Assembly: GCF_009882985.1 (NCBI RefSeq)
Contig: NZ_WTUZ01000040.1
Location: forward strand, 682,001 to 746,000
Direction: 5' to 3'
DNA length: 64,000 bases
From: Paenibacillus silvestris
GTDB taxonomy: Bacteria > Bacillota > Bacilli > Paenibacillales > NBRC-103111
The position numbers were made by a program, and so were the translations under genes. Positions 60,818-64,000 of this stretch are shown here, piece after piece. Positions within the stretch are counted from its first letter, which is position 1, and each line of letters begins with the position of its first letter. Under the pieces are notes generated by a model. It did not search any database, was not told the DNA's origin, and saw only the letters and a program-made list of their open reading frames with translations.

Positions 60818-61996
60818 TCAATCAGATCGTAAGGCGTCAATCGGACGCAGTTTGGAAGCTTTGTTGGCCGGATACAAACCGAAGATAACCCCGACCAAGA
60901 CGGAAAATAAAAAGGCATACATACTAATATCAAAGGAAAGGCTTGTCGTTTGTTTCGGGCTGAAATATGGCAGTGCGTAGGATATTCCGACCCCTAACCC
61001 TAGTCCGATAAGTCCGCCAAGTCCACTGATGACGACAGCTTCGACTAGAAATTGGAGCAAAATATTGCGCCTTTTGGCACCAATGGATTTACGAATCCCG
61101 ATTTCTCGCGTACGCTCACTGACCGTCACCAACATAATGTTCATAATCCCGATACCGCCAACGAGCAAGGAAATAAGGGCAACAGCTACTAATTGATTCG
61201 TAAGTGTGTTCGTTGCTTCAGTCCGTGCCTTGAGCAGCTCATCCTGATTCGTTAGCACAAAGCCCGTATCACTTTTGAATTTATAAGTTAAGTATTGCTT
61301 CATCGTTTCTTGAGCCGTGTAGATATCTTCCTTGGTTGGTGCCTCTACGTAAGTCGTACGAATCTGCCCCAGCTTAAACACACGTCTTGCTGATTCCAGA
61401 GGCACAATGATAGAGCTGTCAACCGAAGCCCCTCCGATGTTAGAACCTTTCGCTTGGAGAGTCCCGATGACACTAAAAACAGCGCCGTCAATGTTAATCT
61501 CCTCACCCACTGGATCCAAAGTACCAAAAAATGTCTTCGCCACTTCGCTCCCCAGAATCGCCACATTAGAACGAAACTCCAGATCCGTTGGTGATAGGTT
61601 ACGACCCTTATCGACTTTCGCTTTAATGATATCCATGTATCGATCGTTGGTTCCTATCACGTTGTACTTCTCTTGCGTGCGATCATATTTAATATTGGAA
61701 CCATTTTTCGTCATTGTCGGCGCAATGGATTTGAATTCCTCGAAATTCTCAAAATTCATCAGTTCATTATAATCCAGCTGCGTGGCGCGACCGTTACCTG
61801 TTGCTGTAACAACGAGAAGATTCGTCCCCATATTTTCATACTGCTTGGCGATTTGTTCCGAAGTTCCTTGCCCAATTGACACTAGGGTTACAACAGAGCT
61901 AACTCCGATAATAACCCCCAGCATCGTCAGAAAAGTACGCAGCGGACTGGAGACAATCGTCTGCAGCGACATTCTGAGCAGTTCATTTACCTTCAT
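60818..61996 (-). CDS. MacB/YknZ-like ABC transporter permease
   Basis: 392 aa. One N-terminal span (about 18-40), a ~220-residue extracytoplasmic MacB-PCD domain and three C-terminal spans of the FtsX domain. The sequence ERTREIGIRKSIGAKRRNIL near residue 295 is diagnostic of this group. With the ATPase and adaptor it forms a YknXYZ/MacAB-type mechanotransmitting pump for peptides or toxins. It overlaps the ATPase gene by 4 nt. Substrate unknown. Confidence 0.93.
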   Translation of the reverse strand: MKVNELLRMSLQTIVSSPLRTFLTMLGVIIGVSSVVTLVSIGQGTSEQIAKQYENMGTNLLVVTATGNGRATQLDYNELMNFENFEEFKSIAPTMTKNGSNIKYDRTQEKYNVIGTNDRYMDIIKAKVDKGRNLSPTDLEFRSNVAILGSEVAKTFFGTLDPVGEEINIDGAVFSVIGTLQAKGSNIGGASVDSSIIVPLESARRVFKLGQIRTTYVEAPTKEDIYTAQETMKQYLTYKFKSDTGFVLTNQDELLKARTEATNTLTNQLVAVALISLLVGGIGIMNIMLVTVSERTREIGIRKSIGAKRRNILLQFLVEAVVISGLGGLIGLGLGVGISYALPYFSPKQTTSLSFDISMYAFLFSVLVGVIFGLYPANKASKLRPIDALRSD

Positions 61997-62712
61997 ACGC
62001 TCACCTCTTGCTTTACATCGCTTTTGTCAGCGTTATTCCGGTAATCATCAATGATGACGCCGTCACGGAGGGCAACGACGCGTTTCGCATTATCGGCAAT
62101 ATGATGATCATGCGTAATTAGAACAATCGTATTTCCTTGTGCATTCAATTGTAGAATTAACTCCAGAACTTCTTCCCCTGTTCGGGAATCGAGTGCTCCT
62201 GTCGGTTCATCCGCCAAAATGAGAGATGGAGAAATGGCAAGGGCCCTAGCGATCGCCACACGTTGTTGCTGACCACCGGATAGTTCGCTTGGCTTATGGT
62301 GACCACGCTCGCCCATTCCGAGCATTTTGAGCATTTCGTGGGCCCGCTCGCGCCGTTCTTTTCTCGGAATACCGGCATAAATCATCGGCAGCTCCACATT
62401 TTCCATCGCAGATAAACGGGGCAATAGATTAAATTGCTGAAAAATAAAGCCGATCTTCTGATTGCGAAGGGCAGCGAGCTCATTATCACTCATGCGTTCG
62501 GTTACGACGCCGTCTAGAATATAGCTGCCCGACGTCGGAACATCCAAGAGCCCAATCGTATTCATAAGCGTCGATTTACCGGATCCGCTGGGCCCGATGA
62601 TCGCTACGAAGTCGCCTTCTTCTACAGCAAGGGATATGCTGCGCAGAATTGGTAGATCTTCTAAACCGCGTTTATAGGTCTTGACAATATCTTTTAGCTC
62701 AATGATATTCAT
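61993..62712 (-). CDS. MacB/YknY-like ABC transporter ATPase
   Basis: 239 aa. Walker A GPSGSGKSTLMN near residue 40, Q-loop, signature LSGGQQQRVAIARALA near 145 and Walker B LILADEPTGALD near 162, followed by the H-loop ITHDHHIA. These are typical of the LolD/MacB ATPase group. It follows the adaptor gene by 27 nt and overlaps the permease by 4 nt. RBS AAAGGAG. Confidence 0.95.
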   Translation of the reverse strand: MNIIELKDIVKTYKRGLEDLPILRSISLAVEEGDFVAIIGPSGSGKSTLMNTIGLLDVPTSGSYILDGVVTERMSDNELAALRNQKIGFIFQQFNLLPRLSAMENVELPMIYAGIPRKERRERAHEMLKMLGMGERGHHKPSELSGGQQQRVAIARALAISPSLILADEPTGALDSRTGEEVLELILQLNAQGNTIVLITHDHHIADNAKRVVALRDGVIIDDYRNNADKSDVKQEVSV

Positions 62713-62739
62713 ACCGCAATAACTCCTTTCCCGGCAGTA

Positions 62740-64000
62740 TTATCTGTTACCGCCACCGCCACCACCACCGCCGTTAGTCCGAACAGCGCCACCTGCGCCG
62801 CCACCACCGCCGCCTTGGAATCCACCTGCTCCGCCGCCGCCAAATCCGCCAGCACCACCTGCGCCGCCGTTTTGTTGGAACTGCTGTCTTAAGCGATTAA
62901 TTTCATCCTGGCTAAGGTTCTGTTGTCTTTTCACAGCATTAGGAAGAACAACTTTATCCCCTTCACTTAGGCCTTCGGTGATTTCAATTTGCGTTTTCGA
63001 ACGAATACCGATTTTTACTTCATGCTCGGCTTCTACCGTTCCATCTGCTTTTTTCAATGTGACAATACGCTTGCCTTTTTGCAATTGCAACGCCTCAGGT
63101 GGTATGTAAATCGCATCTTTCTTGTCTTGAATTAGAATTTCACCTGTAGCCGTCATGCCATATTTCAACACATTATCTTTGTTATCCGCAGCCAACACAA
63201 CATCATAGGCCGTCACCCCGTTGGTCGTCGTACCTACCGTAGAAATTTGCGTAACTTCAGCAGGGAATATGCGGCCTGGGTAAGAATCGACCTTGATTTC
63301 AGCCTTCATTCCAAGCTTAATATTAGGCAAATCTAACTCATCCACCTGCACCGGAAGCTGCATTTTGGCAATGCTGGCAACGGCCCCTAGCTGCATACCA
63401 CTGCTAACCTTGGTTCCAACTTGTAAAAGACTAAGAATATCATTGCGTTTGTTAACAAAGTCTGTTGAGAACACACCATCAAATGGCGCTAATACTTTAA
63501 GTCCATTAACTTTGTCTTGCGCTGAATCCACTTTCAACTTGGCACGATCAAGTGCAGACTGTTTGGTAAGAATATCATCGCCAATCGTATCATTCGCGAA
63601 AGTTGCGAGTGTATCTCCTTGGCGAACCATATTACCTGTTTTCAGAGGCATTGTAGACACCGTACCCGTTGTCCCTGCCAGTACAGTTGTGACTTTCAAA
63701 TATTGAAGGGCCGCTTTCGCTTGCGAATCAACCGCACGTCCACCGATTGTCACACTGCCTAGTACGTTCGTACCTGCATCCATCGAATTGTCATTGGGAA
63801 CAGCAATATCAATATCGACTACTTTCCCGCCTTTCCCATCCGATCTAGGATCTTTCGAGATGCTTTGAATCGTCCCCGTTTTCGTAATCATATAGCCATC
63901 TATCGTAATATCGACCGGATCCCCTTTGTGCAGTTGTGCAGCGTCTTCCACAAAGAATGGCAGCGTCACAGTCAAATTGCTCACATCAGAGATTGTTGCA
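62740..64000 (-). CDS. MacA/YknX-like efflux adaptor, N-terminus beyond window
   Basis: At least 420 aa; the frame stays open through the window end, so the true N-terminus (signal/membrane anchor) is missing. Coiled-coil/lipoyl elements are visible (LDRAKLKVDSAQDKVNG), then the beta-barrel (MKAEIKVDSYPGRIFPAEVTQIS) and a membrane-proximal domain (VLPNAVKRQQ). The protein ends in a ~45-residue Gly-rich tail (GGAGGFGGGGAGGFQGG) that is not usual in MacA. A GTG at 63984 is only an internal codon. It couples the MacB permease to the wall or exterior. Confidence 0.9.
   Translation of the reverse strand, partial: ATISDVSNLTVTLPFFVEDAAQLHKGDPVDITIDGYMITKTGTIQSISKDPRSDGKGGKVVDIDIAVPNDNSMDAGTNVLGSVTIGGRAVDSQAKAALQYLKVTTVLAGTTGTVSTMPLKTGNMVRQGDTLATFANDTIGDDILTKQSALDRAKLKVDSAQDKVNGLKVLAPFDGVFSTDFVNKRNDILSLLQVGTKVSSGMQLGAVASIAKMQLPVQVDELDLPNIKLGMKAEIKVDSYPGRIFPAEVTQISTVGTTTNGVTAYDVVLAADNKDNVLKYGMTATGEILIQDKKDAIYIPPEALQLQKGKRIVTLKKADGTVEAEHEVKIGIRSKTQIEITEGLSEGDKVVLPNAVKRQQNLSQDEINRLRQQFQQNGGAGGAGGFGGGGAGGFQGGGGGGAGGAVRTNGGGGGGGGNR

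Noticed and set aside
60796..60933. Longer start of the five-module secreted protein
   Set aside because: It overlaps the end of the permease gene and removes the signal peptide from the N-terminus.

Overview
The window looks like chromosomal DNA of an endospore-forming, low-to-moderate-GC Firmicute, most probably Paenibacillus or a close relative. Evidence: strong AGGAGG-type ribosome binding sites (several decide a start codon and give GTG or TTG starts), sporulation genes (spoVK, cotE), and blocks syntenic with Bacillus subtilis: lexA/yneA/DUF896, hflX-ynbB-glnR-glnA, efeUOB and cotE-mutS-mutL-miaA-hfq. The assignment is inference from content. I see no rRNA, tRNA, CRISPR array, prophage or insertion sequence.

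Layout. 1-7.8 kb: a large secreted Ig-like protein convergent with a three-gene minor-prepilin operon, separated by a 44-nt perfect palindromic terminator. 8-10.8 kb: an operon of an OlsB-like GNAT N-acyltransferase, an LpxL/HtrB-family acyltransferase and a YfhP/YdjM-like membrane protein; this is the best candidate for an under-described pathway (an acylated amino-acid membrane lipid in a Gram-positive). 10.9-12.1 kb: lrgAB preceded by a 33-codon membrane-peptide ORF. 12.2-17.5 kb: RNase Z, cobalamin-dependent methionine synthase and, divergently, acireductone dioxygenase (methionine synthesis and salvage). 17.5-19.9 kb: the LexA/YneA SOS pair with four LexA boxes in the shared intergenic region. 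20.2-26 kb: an M29 aminopeptidase, the glnRA operon, a methionine-gamma-lyase-like PLP enzyme and HflX.

26.2-30.3 kb: the EfeUOB iron uptake operon behind a perfect 7-1-7 Fur box. 30.3-34 kb: SpoVK, then an ABM-domain protein, a histidine phosphatase, lipoate-protein ligase and a GNAT. 34.1-38.1 kb: a GNAT, an SDR, a YdcF-like protein, a carboxylesterase and a cyclophilin lipoprotein. 38.1-51.4 kb: class A PBP, hfq, miaA, a methyltransferase, mutL, an S41 protease, mutS, an amidoligase-like protein and cotE. 51.5-57 kb: an ArAE/FUSC membrane protein, a SsuABC/ThiXYZ-type ABC importer and an M32 carboxypeptidase. 57-58 kb: a HesB-like protein and a beta-carbonic anhydrase. 58-58.6 kb: a decayed nitroreductase and a dispersed palindromic repeat. 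58.6-64 kb: a MacAB/YknXYZ-type efflux operon ending in a five-module secreted protein; the adaptor gene runs off the window end.

A short repeat (core GGGAACT, 3-5 variable bases, then YCGYTATTT) occurs at three intergenic sites and is explained by no gene. Many starts were moved inward from the longest ORF, because an AGGAGG-type site or the previous gene's terminator lies inside the longer reading frame.
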